64,000 nt of DNA from Sagittula salina (GCF_017813235.1 NZ_JAGISH010000002.1:372001-436000); one strand, 5' to 3'; shown: positions 30,680 through 40,204, numbered from the stretch's first letter. The notes: generated by a model not told the origin, from the letters alone. Numbers and translations are program-made.

Positions 30680-33010
30680 TCAGTCCTTGGTCTTCTTTTC
30701 GTTCTTGAGCATGGCACCGACCGCGCTCAGCAGGGCCTCGCGGGTGACCGGCTTCATCAACCGCACGTCGTTCGATTGCGCTACTGACGAGTTTACCGGA
30801 TCTTCGTCGGCGTTCCCGGACATGAAGACAACGGGTAGGTCCGGACGCAGTTCCCGCAGTGCCGCGGCGAGAGCGTCGCCCTGCAAATCCCCCGGCATCA
30901 CGATATCCGTCAGCAGGAGATCCATATCCGGATGCTGTTCGTAGGCCCGGAAGGCATCGTCCCCGGACGTCGATTCAATCACCTGATAGCCGTGTTTCTC
31001 CAACGTTCTGCGGATGGCGAAAAGGACGTCGACGTTGTCTTCGGCCAGAAGGATCTTCGGTTTTCCGGCAGTGACGGTTTTTGATGGACCCTCCGGCGCG
31101 GCGGGTCTGGCCGTCAGGAGTACATCCGACGCGCGGAAGAAAAGTCTGAAGGTCGTTCCGACGCCGACCTGCGATGTAACCCGTACAACGCCGCCGGATT
31201 GCTGCATGAAACCGTCGACCATAGACAGCCCCAAACCGGACCCCTTGCCGACGCCCTTGGTGGTATAGAAGGGATCGAAGATGTTTTTCATCTTTTCAGG
31301 CGAAATGCCTTCGCCCGTATCGGAGACTGTCAGGACAACGTATCGTCCGGGCGTGATGTCCAGATCGCGCGCTTCGTCTGAGTTCTCGGCAATGATTGCA
31401 TTGGCCGTCGTAATGGTCAGCTTTCCGCCCTTTTGCATCGCGTCGCGCGCATTCAAGGTGAGATTGAGCAAACTGCTTTCGGTCGAGGCTGCATCTATTT
31501 CGATGGGCCACAGATCCGGGGCAAGCGCGGTCTCCACCTCGATGGTTGATGGCAAGGTCCGGCTGACCCAGTTTCCGGAATCGCGCACGATCTGGTTGAG
31601 GTTGACGACCGTGGTCTCGAGCCGGGCCTTGCGCGCAAAGCTGAGCATGTTCCGGGTGAGTTCGGCCCCGCGTTTTGTGGAGTTCAGGCAGTTCTGAATC
31701 AGGGATTTCTGCTCTGGGTCCGTCAGTTCGTCGTCCAGCAGTTCCAGATTGCCCATGGTCACGGCCAGAAGATTGTTGAAATCATGGGCAATACCGCCGG
31801 TCAGCTTGCCGATGGCATCCATTTTCTGAGCCTGAAACAGCCTTTCCTGAAGTTGCCGGGTCTCGGTAACGTCCTGACCGACAACTTCGTACAGGGTGCT
31901 TGTTTTCCATTCCGGATCAAAGGGAGAAAAAATCTTGCGCAGTGATCGCACCTCGCCACCTGGCAGGACATGGCGCAATTCTCCCGTAACGGTTTCCCCG
32001 TTCTTCAACCTTTCCCGCAGGGCTGTGGCTTTTTCCCGGTCGTCGTCAAGAACCAGAATCCCGATCATGTCACGGTCTATATCAAGCCCGTCAATGTCTT
32101 TCGCTGACATGCCGTGCATGTTCGCATATGCATCGTCGCTCTCGACAATCCTGCCGGTGGCGATGTCGGCAATGGCATACCCGAGCCCGGCGAGTTGCGC
32201 GGAATGGGCAAGTCTGGATTGGGATTTTGTCAAGAGTGCATCCTTGTCTTCGAGATCGCGAATGATTTCACTGCTCGATGACAAAAGCATGCGCCAGGTA
32301 AATACGTTGTCTTTCAAATACGCGGAAAAACGTGCAGGGAATATCGCCATGAACGCCAGAATTGCCAGGCTGTAGGATGTAGCCGTCAGAAATTTCCCGG
32401 TAAAGCCGCCAAACACAATGGCGATCACTTCGGGCGCTGTGCCGAAGGCGATCAGGGGGAAGGCAATCCCGTCGAAACACAAGATCGCCACGAATGTAGT
32501 CAGGTATGCAGCGCCGACCACAGTCTGGGATAGTGAGAACCGCTTAATCCATTCGAAAAGGATCAGCATGACGGAAAGTTCGAGGATGATCAGAACGCCG
32601 CCCAACAGGATAAGAGAAATAGAACTTTCAAAAAGCGCGGCCGGAGTCCCATGCGGATTTATTATTCCTGGCGTGCCGATAGATCTGGTGACAAGACTCG
32701 AAAGAAGGATATTGAAGGCATCGACCGCGGCGACGAGGACGATCACGCGACGAATTATGAAAACGTCGCGCTCTACCAGAACGAACAGGATCGATGTCAA
32801 CATGAATGCGCCATAGACGATATTGCCGCCACTCACGGTGACATCATCCGTAATCGGCAGGGAATATGCATTTCCCAGAAAGCCGCCAATAATCAGGATT
32901 ACCGACAGATACGCATAAAGGCTGACTGCCCGACTTGGTCTTGGCAGGATCGTCAGGGCCAGCGCGATGCCGGAAAAGAACAATACATGTAATATGAATA
33001 CCGCTATCAT
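30680..33010 (-). CDS. membrane hybrid sensor histidine kinase with C-terminal receiver
   Basis: 776-residue orphan hybrid kinase. Residues 1-230 hold about seven transmembrane helices, possibly a vitamin-uptake-like (VUPS) sensor (low confidence). A PAS-like domain follows (265-385), then the HisKA phosphosite His409 in GGIAHDFNNLL. The ATPase has N-box Asn520, DTGEGIS and KGSGLGLSMV. A receiver has phospho-acceptor Asp702 (LLLTDIVMPG). Its base composition is clearly AT-richer than neighbours (by-eye counts near 50 % GC around 32300 against about 65 %), a sign of possible acquisition. No cognate output regulator is adjacent. Signal and target unknown. Confidence 0.93.
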   Translation of the reverse strand: MIAVFILHVLFFSGIALALTILPRPSRAVSLYAYLSVILIIGGFLGNAYSLPITDDVTVSGGNIVYGAFMLTSILFVLVERDVFIIRRVIVLVAAVDAFNILLSSLVTRSIGTPGIINPHGTPAALFESSISLILLGGVLIILELSVMLILFEWIKRFSLSQTVVGAAYLTTFVAILCFDGIAFPLIAFGTAPEVIAIVFGGFTGKFLTATSYSLAILAFMAIFPARFSAYLKDNVFTWRMLLSSSSEIIRDLEDKDALLTKSQSRLAHSAQLAGLGYAIADIATGRIVESDDAYANMHGMSAKDIDGLDIDRDMIGILVLDDDREKATALRERLKNGETVTGELRHVLPGGEVRSLRKIFSPFDPEWKTSTLYEVVGQDVTETRQLQERLFQAQKMDAIGKLTGGIAHDFNNLLAVTMGNLELLDDELTDPEQKSLIQNCLNSTKRGAELTRNMLSFARKARLETTVVNLNQIVRDSGNWVSRTLPSTIEVETALAPDLWPIEIDAASTESSLLNLTLNARDAMQKGGKLTITTANAIIAENSDEARDLDITPGRYVVLTVSDTGEGISPEKMKNIFDPFYTTKGVGKGSGLGLSMVDGFMQQSGGVVRVTSQVGVGTTFRLFFRASDVLLTARPAAPEGPSKTVTAGKPKILLAEDNVDVLFAIRRTLEKHGYQVIESTSGDDAFRAYEQHPDMDLLLTDIVMPGDLQGDALAAALRELRPDLPVVFMSGNADEDPVNSSVAQSNDVRLMKPVTREALLSAVGAMLKNEKKTKD

Positions 33011-33226
33011 CGCCGCTCCTTGCCCGCTCGCACTGCATTCCGGGAGAATGCGGCAGTGGTGTTCACCTTGAACGTGTCGAGCATCCCCGCCGTCACGCGG
33101 TAATGCAAGTGATTTGCACGCTCGGGGCGGGGCAATCAGCGGCCAACGGTTTTTCTGACGTGTCTCCTGTCAGGCAGTCGAACCGGCGTCTCGCAAGGCC
33201 AGCTTTCAGCGGTAAGGCGTCCGCTT

Positions 33227-34087
33227 TCAGGTCTTTGGCAACACGTTCGCGATTACCGATTCAAAATCCTGTACCGTCTTCACGCGGGCCATGTCGGAGG
33301 CATCGACGATGACGCCCCAGTTGTCGGCCATGGCCTGATAAAGGGGCTGGCGGTGCGCCAGCGCCTGGGCATAGGTCCAGCGAATGAAGGCGTCGGGGTC
33401 GACCTGGGCTTCGGTCAGGCCGGTTTCCGTGAGGTAGCGTTCCCAGGCGGAAGCGAGGAAGTCGGCGCGGTAGGCCATGGGCTTGGGCGCGCGGTCGAAG
33501 CGGCGGATGAGTTCGGCCGTGTGGGCGTCGGAGCCGCGAATCCAGACCATGAGCGCGACCTTTGACAGGGCGGTGAGGATCGGATCGCGGGGATCTTCGG
33601 GGTCGACCCATTCGCAGATCGACCCGCCGGTGTCGCAGATGAAATGCGGGTAGCCGTACAGTGCCTGCGCGCGGTCGATGAAATATTCGGTATCAAGCAG
33701 GGCGGCACGTTCGGCGCGGTCGAACTGGGCCTGGCGACGCACGTATTCCTCCATCGGGAGACCGCCCTTATCGGGATTGCCGGGTTTGCCGAGGTAGGTG
33801 GAGACCGGCGTGAGATTATCGAAGGTGATGTTGGAGCCGATGTAGATCGAGTCAGACATCAGCAGGTCGCGCAGGAAGGGAACCTTCATTGCTTCGCGCT
33901 TGGCGTTGTCGGCGATGTATTCGCCCATATACCGGGTGCCGATCCGGTAGTCGATGGAGTAGTGGAACCACTGGCCGCTGTCGCGAAGGAGATTGGACAC
34001 GTGGGTCTTGCCCAGGCCCGACATGGCGAAGAGGACGACGCGCTTTTGCGGTGCGTTCAGCCAGTCGGCGGCGGTGGGGTAGAGCAT
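33227..34087 (-). CDS. P-loop ATPase of unknown role
   Basis: 286-residue protein with a clear Walker A motif (VVLFAMSGLGKTHVSNLL) near the N-terminus, then sequence rich in aromatic residues (WFHYSIDYRIGTRYM) and a late segment VALMVWIRGSDAHTAELI. It looks like a kinase-fold or chromatin-independent NTPase, but I do not recognise a named family. ATG 34087 is used; the 20-codon upstream extension is not conserved-looking. It ends near an AT-richer gap of about 215 bases shared with the histidine kinase start. Confidence 0.8.
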   Translation of the reverse strand: MLYPTAADWLNAPQKRVVLFAMSGLGKTHVSNLLRDSGQWFHYSIDYRIGTRYMGEYIADNAKREAMKVPFLRDLLMSDSIYIGSNITFDNLTPVSTYLGKPGNPDKGGLPMEEYVRRQAQFDRAERAALLDTEYFIDRAQALYGYPHFICDTGGSICEWVDPEDPRDPILTALSKVALMVWIRGSDAHTAELIRRFDRAPKPMAYRADFLASAWERYLTETGLTEAQVDPDAFIRWTYAQALAHRQPLYQAMADNWGVIVDASDMARVKTVQDFESVIANVLPKT

Positions 34088-34156
34088 GGGGCGCGTCCTC
34101 TGGCAGCGGGTCGGGCGATGTTTAGGGGCGGCGGGCGTCGGCGTCAAATGGCACAG

Positions 34157-34183
34157 GAAAAGGGCCGCCCCGAGGGCGGCCCA
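34157..34183 (-). terminator. terminator of the FadL-type gene
   Basis: On the minus strand GGGCCGCCC-TCG-GGGCGGCCC followed by TTTT, 31 bases past the porin stop codon. Confidence 0.8.
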
Positions 34184-34213
34184 TGTGGCGCTGTGGCGCC
34201 GTGGCGGCGGGGC

Positions 34214-35515
34214 TCAGAACTTCATGTCAACCTTGAAACCGACGCCGACGGCGTGGTTGTCGGTGAAGTTGGCCTGCGCGTTGCCGCCGACCTCCGGCTT
34301 GGCGTCGCCCAGCCAGGAGTAGTTGACGCCGCCGGAGATGTTGAGCGGGCCATCGGTCCAGCGGCCACCCAGCGACAGACCCACAAGGCCGTTGGTCGGG
34401 CCGAGGGGGGAGACGAGTTCATCGCCCTCGGGTTCGTAGGAGACCGTGGTCGAGAGGGCGAGCTTGTCCGAGAACTGCCGTGCGAGGCCCAGCGTATAAC
34501 GGTTCGAGTCGTCGAGGTTCACGAGATCACGACCGAGGCGGTCGGGCACGAGGTCAACGGCGGAGAATTCGGTCCAGCGCCAGGACGCGGTGAGCAGGGT
34601 GCCCTTGGCGATGCCGGTCTGGGCTTCGAGATTGAAGCTTTGCGGCGTGACGAATTCCACTGTGCCGTTGGTGGTGGCGCCGAGGACGTTCTCGACCGTC
34701 TTGGCCGTGTGCCGGGTCTCGAAGTGGTAGGTGCCCGCAACGCGCAGGGCGATGGCGGGGATCTCGTAGGCGGCGCCGATCAGATAGTGCGGTTCGGTCG
34801 TCTGGTTCATGCGGAAGCGGTAGCCGCCGGTCAGGGCAAAGCCGGCGAGGCCAGCTGCGGCTTGACCGATCACAGTGGCAGAGTTGCCGCCGGTTGCGCC
34901 GTCGATGGCAGCGGCGGCGAGGGGCTGGGCGGGCGAGCAGGCAATGCCGGCGGCGGCGGCCTGCGGCGTGCAGGACACGGCCGCGCCAACGGTCTGCGCG
35001 TCGATGCCGGGGATGCCGGCGGCGACACCGCCCAACACGATACCCTGCTGATAGGCAAAGCCGTTCAGGTTCACGGTGGAATCGAGCCGCTGAGCCGAAA
35101 CACCGCCGAAGACGCTGATCCGGTCGGTGACCTTGTAGCGTGCGACGGCGGTCAGCGCGAGGCTGTTGAAGTCCGCGCCGGTGCCGCCAAGACGGCTGGC
35201 GGTCGGGGCCGTTGCGTAGTTGATATCGGCACCGTATGGCTGGTCGATGATCAGCGCGAAGTTGGCGCTGTCGTTGATCTGGTGTGTATGCGCGATGCTG
35301 CCCTGACCGTAGGTTTCGCCAACGTTTTCGTAGGACCCGCCAGCGCCGATGTCGCGGCCTGTAACCTGCGGCATGACCACGCCGTAGCTGAGCGTGGTGG
35401 TGCCGCTCGGGGCGAAGATGGCGGACACGCTCTGACCCGAACGGTCGAGGCCGGCCGCCATAGCGGTGGTGCTGCTCAGGGCCAGCAGGGCTGCCCCGGT
35501 CGTAAATTTCTTCAT
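34214..35515 (-). CDS. FadL/OmpP1-family outer membrane transporter
   Basis: 433-residue outer membrane beta-barrel related to FadL, which imports long-chain fatty acids and other hydrophobic molecules. Signal peptide FTTGAALLALSSTTAMA, FadL-like N-terminus GLDRSGQSVSAIF and alternating aromatic strands to a C-terminal phenylalanine (FKVDMKF), the usual BAM signal. A Cys-x(n)-Cys, Ala-rich extracellular loop lies at about 180-205. Monocistronic, with its own terminator. Confidence 0.88.
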   Translation of the reverse strand: MKKFTTGAALLALSSTTAMAAGLDRSGQSVSAIFAPSGTTTLSYGVVMPQVTGRDIGAGGSYENVGETYGQGSIAHTHQINDSANFALIIDQPYGADINYATAPTASRLGGTGADFNSLALTAVARYKVTDRISVFGGVSAQRLDSTVNLNGFAYQQGIVLGGVAAGIPGIDAQTVGAAVSCTPQAAAAGIACSPAQPLAAAAIDGATGGNSATVIGQAAAGLAGFALTGGYRFRMNQTTEPHYLIGAAYEIPAIALRVAGTYHFETRHTAKTVENVLGATTNGTVEFVTPQSFNLEAQTGIAKGTLLTASWRWTEFSAVDLVPDRLGRDLVNLDDSNRYTLGLARQFSDKLALSTTVSYEPEGDELVSPLGPTNGLVGLSLGGRWTDGPLNISGGVNYSWLGDAKPEVGGNAQANFTDNHAVGVGFKVDMKF

Positions 35516-35694
35516 GGTATGTCCCTCTTCCCCGGTGCGGGGTGTCTCCGCCGTCGACGCTACGGCGGTGGGGGGGATCAGATCAATTTTGACGGAACGT
35601 CACGCAGCCGTGATCGGGGTTCCCGTAACGTTTATGTAACAGTCCTAAGGGTCTGCGCCGGGCCGGGCCGCGGTGCCCGACGATGCGGCGGGGG

Positions 35695-36567
35695 TTACGT
35701 CAACGCCCGGTCAGGGCGTGTTTCATAGCGGATGTTCGCGTAATTGGCGGCAAAAATCACTGCGGCCCCTGCAAGCACCCACGGATCAAGGGGTTCCGCG
35801 TAAAGCAGCATTCCGACGATGGCGATGACCGGAAGGCGGGCGAAATCGATCGGCATGACCACGGTGGCAGGCGCGAGGCTGAGCGCCTTTGTCAGGCAGA
35901 AATGCGCGACGAGACCCGCAAGGGCGATCAGCGCCACCCATGGCCAGCTGGCAGTGGAGGGCAGGGCGATGTCGCCGTCCAGCCCGGCGCAGATCAGACC
36001 AAAGATCGCCTGCATCACCGTCAGCCAGAACAGGATGCAGGTGATCGTCTCTGTCCGGGTCAGAAGCCGGGTAAAGACCGCCGACCCGGCAAAGCCCACC
36101 GCTGCCATGGCCGCAGTGGCCTGCCCGAACTCCAGCGTTTCTGGCGAGGGGCGCGTGACGATCAGGATGCCGACGAAACCCACCACGGCGGCGGCGATTC
36201 GGTTCCGCGTCAGTCGTTCGCCGAGGATCAGAGGGCTCATCAGCATGACCCAGAACGGCAGGGTGAATTCGAGCGCAAAGACCTGCGCGAGCGGAATTAC
36301 AGTTATTGAATAGAACCACAGGTTCTGGCCGGAGAAGTGGAACAGGTTGCGTACGAAGTGCAGGTGCATCGACCGCGTGGTGATCTGGCGGCGCGTCCGC
36401 GCAAGGCTGGAGGCCGCGAGCACGAGGACGATCCCGATCAGCGACCGCCAGAGCATGATTTCGAAGGTGTCGAGGTCGAGACTGACCGCGCGGCCAGCGA
36501 CGGCCATGGTCGAGAAACAGGCAATCGCCCCCGTCATCCAGAGGCAGCCGCGCAGGGTATCGGTCAT
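35695..36567 (-). CDS. EamA/DMT-family exporter
   Basis: 290-residue protein with ten predicted transmembrane helices in two EamA repeats. Typical motifs: WRSLIGIVLVL, FTLPFWVMLMSPLILGERL at the end of repeat one and ALSLAPATVVMPIDFARLPVIAIVGMLLYAEPLDPW in repeat two. Members export amino acids or other small metabolites. ATG 36567 follows GGAGA. Substrate unknown. Confidence 0.92.
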   Translation of the reverse strand: MTDTLRGCLWMTGAIACFSTMAVAGRAVSLDLDTFEIMLWRSLIGIVLVLAASSLARTRRQITTRSMHLHFVRNLFHFSGQNLWFYSITVIPLAQVFALEFTLPFWVMLMSPLILGERLTRNRIAAAVVGFVGILIVTRPSPETLEFGQATAAMAAVGFAGSAVFTRLLTRTETITCILFWLTVMQAIFGLICAGLDGDIALPSTASWPWVALIALAGLVAHFCLTKALSLAPATVVMPIDFARLPVIAIVGMLLYAEPLDPWVLAGAAVIFAANYANIRYETRPDRALT

Positions 36568-36694
36568 GGGGTCTCCGTCCGTATCGGCCAGAGGCCGCAT
36601 TTTTGCGGCATCTGGTCAGATCGGCTGCAGAATGTCCATGCTCCGGGCACGGGCTATTACTCTCGGGCGATTTGGGAGCGCGCCTTTGGGCGGC

Positions 36695-38560
36695 TCAGCC
36701 CGCATGGCGGATAGGGATGCCCTCTACCACGGGGGGCGTTTCCTCCAGCGGGGAAATGAGCGAATCGAGCTGCCACATCTCCTGCGTGGTGCGGCTGAGC
36801 GGCGCGGGCCGGAGGATGCCCAGCCGGATGTCGGCCGCGCAGATCGCCAGCGCCAGCGGGTTGCCCGCACCGATATATAACGGTCGCCACTGCGGGGCGA
36901 AGCTGGTCTTGAACCGGGCGAGGCCGGCGCAATCGGCGATGCGGCCGGGGAGCGAGGGATGCGGAAGGGCGGCGAGGCTGACGTTTGTCAGGCCGTTGGT
37001 GCGGGCGTGCCCGATGACCGTCTGGATCAGCCCGTGCATGCAGCCCTGCGGCAGGTCTGCCTCGTGGCGCATGACGTCGAGCGAGAGCGTTCCCGGCGCC
37101 TCCAGCCAGCTGGTGTAGGCAACGAGGCGTCCATCGAGCCATGCCCCAAAGAGCGGCTTGTCACGGAGGTAGAGCGGGCAGAAGCGTCCCATGGTCAGCC
37201 CGCGTTCGGTGCCGTGGCTGTCCTCCCATGCGCAATGGATTTCGGTCATGCGCTCCCAGTCGGGGGCGGTGATGGGGCCAAAGGAGAGGCCCGCGTTTTC
37301 TGCCTTGCGCAGGAAACGGCGCAACTGGCGGTGGCCGGGGCCTGTGAGGTCGTGGCGTCGGGGATCGATGACCGCCTCCACGGCGAAGGGGGCAACGTGC
37401 CAGCCTTGGGCGCGGGCGACGACCGCGTCACGGTCTGTCAGTTTGTAGAGGCAGGCATAGCGATTTTCCTCGCGGGCGGCACGTTCGAGGGCCGGGAGCA
37501 GGGCGGCAAGATGCCCTTCGGCGGCACCGAGAAAGAGAGTCAGCGTCTGTGGCGTGCGCAGGGCGACGCCTTCGGCGGAGAAGGTCACCAGCGCGCGGTG
37601 GTCATTCTGCGCGGCGATGCCCAGTTCGGCACGGCGCCCCTGCAGGGTGGCGGTCAGCGGCGGCAACCGGCGGTGTTGTGCGGGCGGGGTCAGCAGCGCC
37701 CAGGCGGCGCCGATCACGCAGGGCAGGGCGTAGTAGACCATGCGGAAGGCGATGAGCGACGCGGCGAGTTCGGGCGTGGCGGTGCCGGGCAGCAGGGCGA
37801 CCAGGGTGAGTTCGAACGGGCCGACGCCGCCGGGCGTGCCGCCCGCCATCCCCGCGCCCAGCGACAGCGCGAAGGCGGCGATCAGGATCGGCAGCGCGGG
37901 GGCCAGCCCTTCGGGCAGCAGGAGCCACAGGGCGAGCCCGGCAAAGAGGAGGTCCACGGCGGCGAGCGCAGTCATGGTGAGGAAGGCAGAGATGGAAGGA
38001 AGCTCCATCGCGCGGCCCCCGTGCGTCAGGCGCGGGTGCCGCAAAAGCGCGAATGCCATTGCGGCGAGGGCAAGGGGGAGCAGGAGCAGCGCCAGCCAGC
38101 CCACCCCCGCCAGTAGCGGCAGGGCCACGGTGGCGGCCAGCAGCCCCCAGGCAGCGAAGAAGCCCAGCGTGACGAAGGTGGTGATGCGCAGGACCATGCC
38201 ATGACCGAGCGCGGGCATCACCCGCCAGCGCAGCGCGGCGCCAACGGCGGGTCCGAAGCCGGTTGTCTGTCCCACGGCGATGGCGGCGGCGCCCGCGTTG
38301 CGGGTCGTGCGCGGCGCGTAGCCGGTGCGGAAATGGCGGTGTGCGATGACGTCGTATTGCGCCACGGCCCAGAAGCTGACTGCCGTGGCGAGCACCGCCA
38401 GCGCCCAGGTCAGCGGCGCGATGGCGGTCAAGGCATGACCGACGGCCTCCCAGTCGAGGTCGCGCGCCTTGTGCCAGAGCAGCGCCAGCAGCGCGGTGCC
38501 GAGGGTGATGGGAAGATAGCGCCGCGCCGACACCGACACCCGCATGAAGACCTGATTCAA
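36695..38560 (-). CDS. MprF-like membrane protein (LPG-synthase TM + DUF2156)
   Basis: 621-residue protein with the architecture of MprF. The N-terminal half has about eight helices with the flippase-type motif GGTPGGVGPFELTLVALL. The C-terminal half is a double GNAT/DUF2156 domain (RQLRRFLRKAENAGLSF, LFGAWLDGRLVAYTSW, SLDVMRHEADLPQG). MprF proteins aminoacylate phosphatidylglycerol and help resist cationic peptides; related proteins make other lipids such as ornithine-type ones. Substrate cannot be decided here. Upstream is a CTAG-containing dyad. Confidence 0.85.
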   Translation of the reverse strand: MNQVFMRVSVSARRYLPITLGTALLALLWHKARDLDWEAVGHALTAIAPLTWALAVLATAVSFWAVAQYDVIAHRHFRTGYAPRTTRNAGAAAIAVGQTTGFGPAVGAALRWRVMPALGHGMVLRITTFVTLGFFAAWGLLAATVALPLLAGVGWLALLLLPLALAAMAFALLRHPRLTHGGRAMELPSISAFLTMTALAAVDLLFAGLALWLLLPEGLAPALPILIAAFALSLGAGMAGGTPGGVGPFELTLVALLPGTATPELAASLIAFRMVYYALPCVIGAAWALLTPPAQHRRLPPLTATLQGRRAELGIAAQNDHRALVTFSAEGVALRTPQTLTLFLGAAEGHLAALLPALERAAREENRYACLYKLTDRDAVVARAQGWHVAPFAVEAVIDPRRHDLTGPGHRQLRRFLRKAENAGLSFGPITAPDWERMTEIHCAWEDSHGTERGLTMGRFCPLYLRDKPLFGAWLDGRLVAYTSWLEAPGTLSLDVMRHEADLPQGCMHGLIQTVIGHARTNGLTNVSLAALPHPSLPGRIADCAGLARFKTSFAPQWRPLYIGAGNPLALAICAADIRLGILRPAPLSRTTQEMWQLDSLISPLEETPPVVEGIPIRHAG

Positions 38561-38586
38561 TACACCCGCTCCGCTGACCCCTGGGA

Positions 38587-38610
38587 CCTAGACTGCTCCA
38601 AGGGTCTAGG
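38587..38610. promoter_or_regulatory. dyad with CTAG arms upstream of the MprF-like gene
   Basis: CCTAGAC - 10 bases - GTCTAGG, perfect 7-bp arms, 27 bases before the start of the minus-strand gene. CTAG is rare in such genomes. Possibly an operator or a leader hairpin. Confidence 0.4.
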
Positions 38611-38741
38611 CGTCCGGCGTTAACGGCGCGCTATGGGTTGGGATCGGTTTCGCCCTTCCCGTCAGCGCGGTTAACGCAGGGGTCGGACTCGTGACGGTGG
38701 GTGGCGGCGCCCAGGCAAACGTTCCTTGCTGCATTGAAACG

Positions 38742-38770
38742 AAAAAGGCGCCGCCCGAAGGCCGCGCCCC
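38742..38770 (-). terminator. terminator of the zeta-subunit gene
   Basis: On the minus strand, GGGCGCGGCC-TTCG-GGCGGCGCC stem-loop with UUCG loop, then TTTTTC. Confidence 0.75.
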
Positions 38771-38795
38771 TTTGTCACTCCGGCGAGCCCGTGGC

Positions 38796-39113
38796 TCACT
38801 TCGTTTCGGACATGATCTGGCCCTTGGCGACCGGCACCAGTTCCGCGCGCTTGGCGCGGATCTCGTCGGCGGTGGCCTTGTCGCCCAGATCGGCGACCAG
38901 CTTGCGCACCACGTCCTCGTGGCCGGCCTCCTCGAAATCGGCCTTCACCACTTCGATGGCATACTGGTTCGCCGCGTCGCCGGTCCGGCCCAGCAGGTCG
39001 GCCGCCCAGAGGCCGAGCAGCTTGTTGGTACGGGCCTCGGCCTTGAACTGCATTTCCTGATCGTGCGCGTATTTGTTCTCGAACGCGTTTTCGCGGTCGT
39101 CAAAGCTGGTCAT
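38796..39113 (-). CDS. F1F0-ATPase inhibitor subunit zeta (DUF1476)
   Basis: 105-residue DUF1476 protein. In Paracoccus denitrificans this family is the zeta subunit, which blocks ATP hydrolysis by F1 like mitochondrial IF1. Hallmarks: N-terminal inhibitory helix [20 protein letters not shown] and the four-helix body ([41 protein letters not shown]). Head-to-head with purC across 217 bases, which is a common arrangement in Rhodobacteraceae. Confidence 0.92.
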   Translation of the reverse strand: MTSFDDRENAFENKYAHDQEMQFKAEARTNKLLGLWAADLLGRTGDAANQYAIEVVKADFEEAGHEDVVRKLVADLGDKATADEIRAKRAELVPVAKGQIMSETK

Positions 39114-39195
39114 GGGTCTCGCTCCCCTCGGGTGGTTCGTGGTTGTTGATCGGTATGCCTTCGCACGCGCCCCCGCGCAAGAGCGCACTGCCGTT

Positions 39196-39242
39196 TGCGG
39201 CAATCCTGCCCGGGCGCCTGCGGCAATCCCGCCGGGGCACTC
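39196..39242. repeat. imperfect 23-bp tandem repeat in the zeta/purC divergent region
   Basis: TGCGGCAATCC starts at 39196 and again at 39219; the flanking GCC-CGGG is also partly conserved. Two copies only. Confidence 0.5.
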
Positions 39243-39288
39243 GCGGCTCTTGCGGCGTACGGGGATAGAGCATAGAAGGAGCGCGACA

Positions 39289-39310
39289 CCGCGCTTCCCA
39301 GCGCGGTTTT
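39289..39310 (+). promoter_or_regulatory. terminator-like hairpin in the purC leader
   Basis: CCGCGC-TTCCCA-GCGCGG followed by TTTT, ending 20 bases before the purC ATG. It looks like an intrinsic terminator inside the leader, so attenuation is possible. Confidence 0.4.
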
Positions 39311-39330
39311 CCCGTTTCGAAAGGGGCCCC

Positions 39331-40092
39331 ATGGCACGCCGCAAGAAGATTTACGAAGGCAAGGCAAAGATCCTTTACGAAGGCCCGGAGCCGGGCACCA
39401 TCGTTCAGTACTTCAAGGACGACGCCACCGCCTTCAACGCGCAGAAGAAGGACGTGATCGAAGGCAAGGGCGTGCTGAACAACCGCCTCTCCGAATTCTT
39501 CATGACTGGCCTGAACACGATCGGCGTGCCGACGCATTTCATCAAGCGGCTGAACATGCGCGAGCAACTGGTCCGCGCGGCAGAGATCATCCCGCTGGAA
39601 ATCATCGTGCGCAACTTCGCCGCCGGTTCGCTGTCAAAGCGGCTCGGCATCGAGGAGGGCACGCCGCTGCCGCGTCCGATCGTGGAATACTGCTACAAGG
39701 ACGACAAGCTGGGCGACCCGCTGGTGACCGAAGAGCATATCGCCGCCTTCGGCTGGGCCAGCCAGCAGGACATGGACGACATCGTGGCGCTGGCGCTGCG
39801 GGTCAACGATTACCTCTCGGGCCTGATGTACGGCGTGGGCATCCGCCTCGTCGACTTCAAGATCGAGATCGGCCGCGTCTACGACGGCGACTTCCAGCGC
39901 CTGATCGTGGCGGACGAGATCAGCCCAGACTCCATGCGCCTGTGGGACATGGAAAGCGGTCAGAAACTGGACAAGGACGTTTTCCGTCAGGACCTTGGCA
40001 ACCTGACCGACGCCTATACCGAAGTGGCCCGCCGCCTCGGCGTCATGCCGAAGACCGCGACCCACGCGCCCAAGCCCAAGCTCATCAACTGA
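39331..40092 (+). CDS. purC: SAICAR synthetase PurC
   Basis: Purine synthesis: joins CAIR and aspartate. 253 residues starting [16 protein letters not shown], with [30 protein letters not shown] and DVFRQDLG. Single-domain, full length. ATG 39331 follows AAAGGGG. It is divergent from the zeta subunit and ends at a hairpin terminator convergent with trpE. Confidence 0.97.
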   Translation: MARRKKIYEGKAKILYEGPEPGTIVQYFKDDATAFNAQKKDVIEGKGVLNNRLSEFFMTGLNTIGVPTHFIKRLNMREQLVRAAEIIPLEIIVRNFAAGSLSKRLGIEEGTPLPRPIVEYCYKDDKLGDPLVTEEHIAAFGWASQQDMDDIVALALRVNDYLSGLMYGVGIRLVDFKIEIGRVYDGDFQRLIVADEISPDSMRLWDMESGQKLDKDVFRQDLGNLTDAYTEVARRLGVMPKTATHAPKPKLIN

Positions 40093-40145
40093 GCCTGCAA
40101 TACCGGACCATGCCGCCGCCCGGGCATGATCCCACATCGAAAGCA

Positions 40146-40178
40146 AAGCCGGTCCGGGATACCCCGCGACCGGCTTTC
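40146..40178 (+). terminator. terminator of purC
   Basis: Ten-base perfect stem AAAGCCGGTC / GACCGGCTTT with a 13-base loop; the T-run continues into TCTTCTT, which is the tail of dispersed motif copy D on the other strand. Confidence 0.85.
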
Positions 40179-40204
40179 TTCTTGGTCCAAATACCTCCGG
40201 GGTG
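40176..40204 (-). repeat. dispersed intergenic motif, copy D (full)
   Basis: On the minus strand CACCCCGGAGGTATTTG then GACCAAGAAGAAAGC. Located between the convergent ends of purC and trpE and overlapping the purC terminator. Confidence 0.8.
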
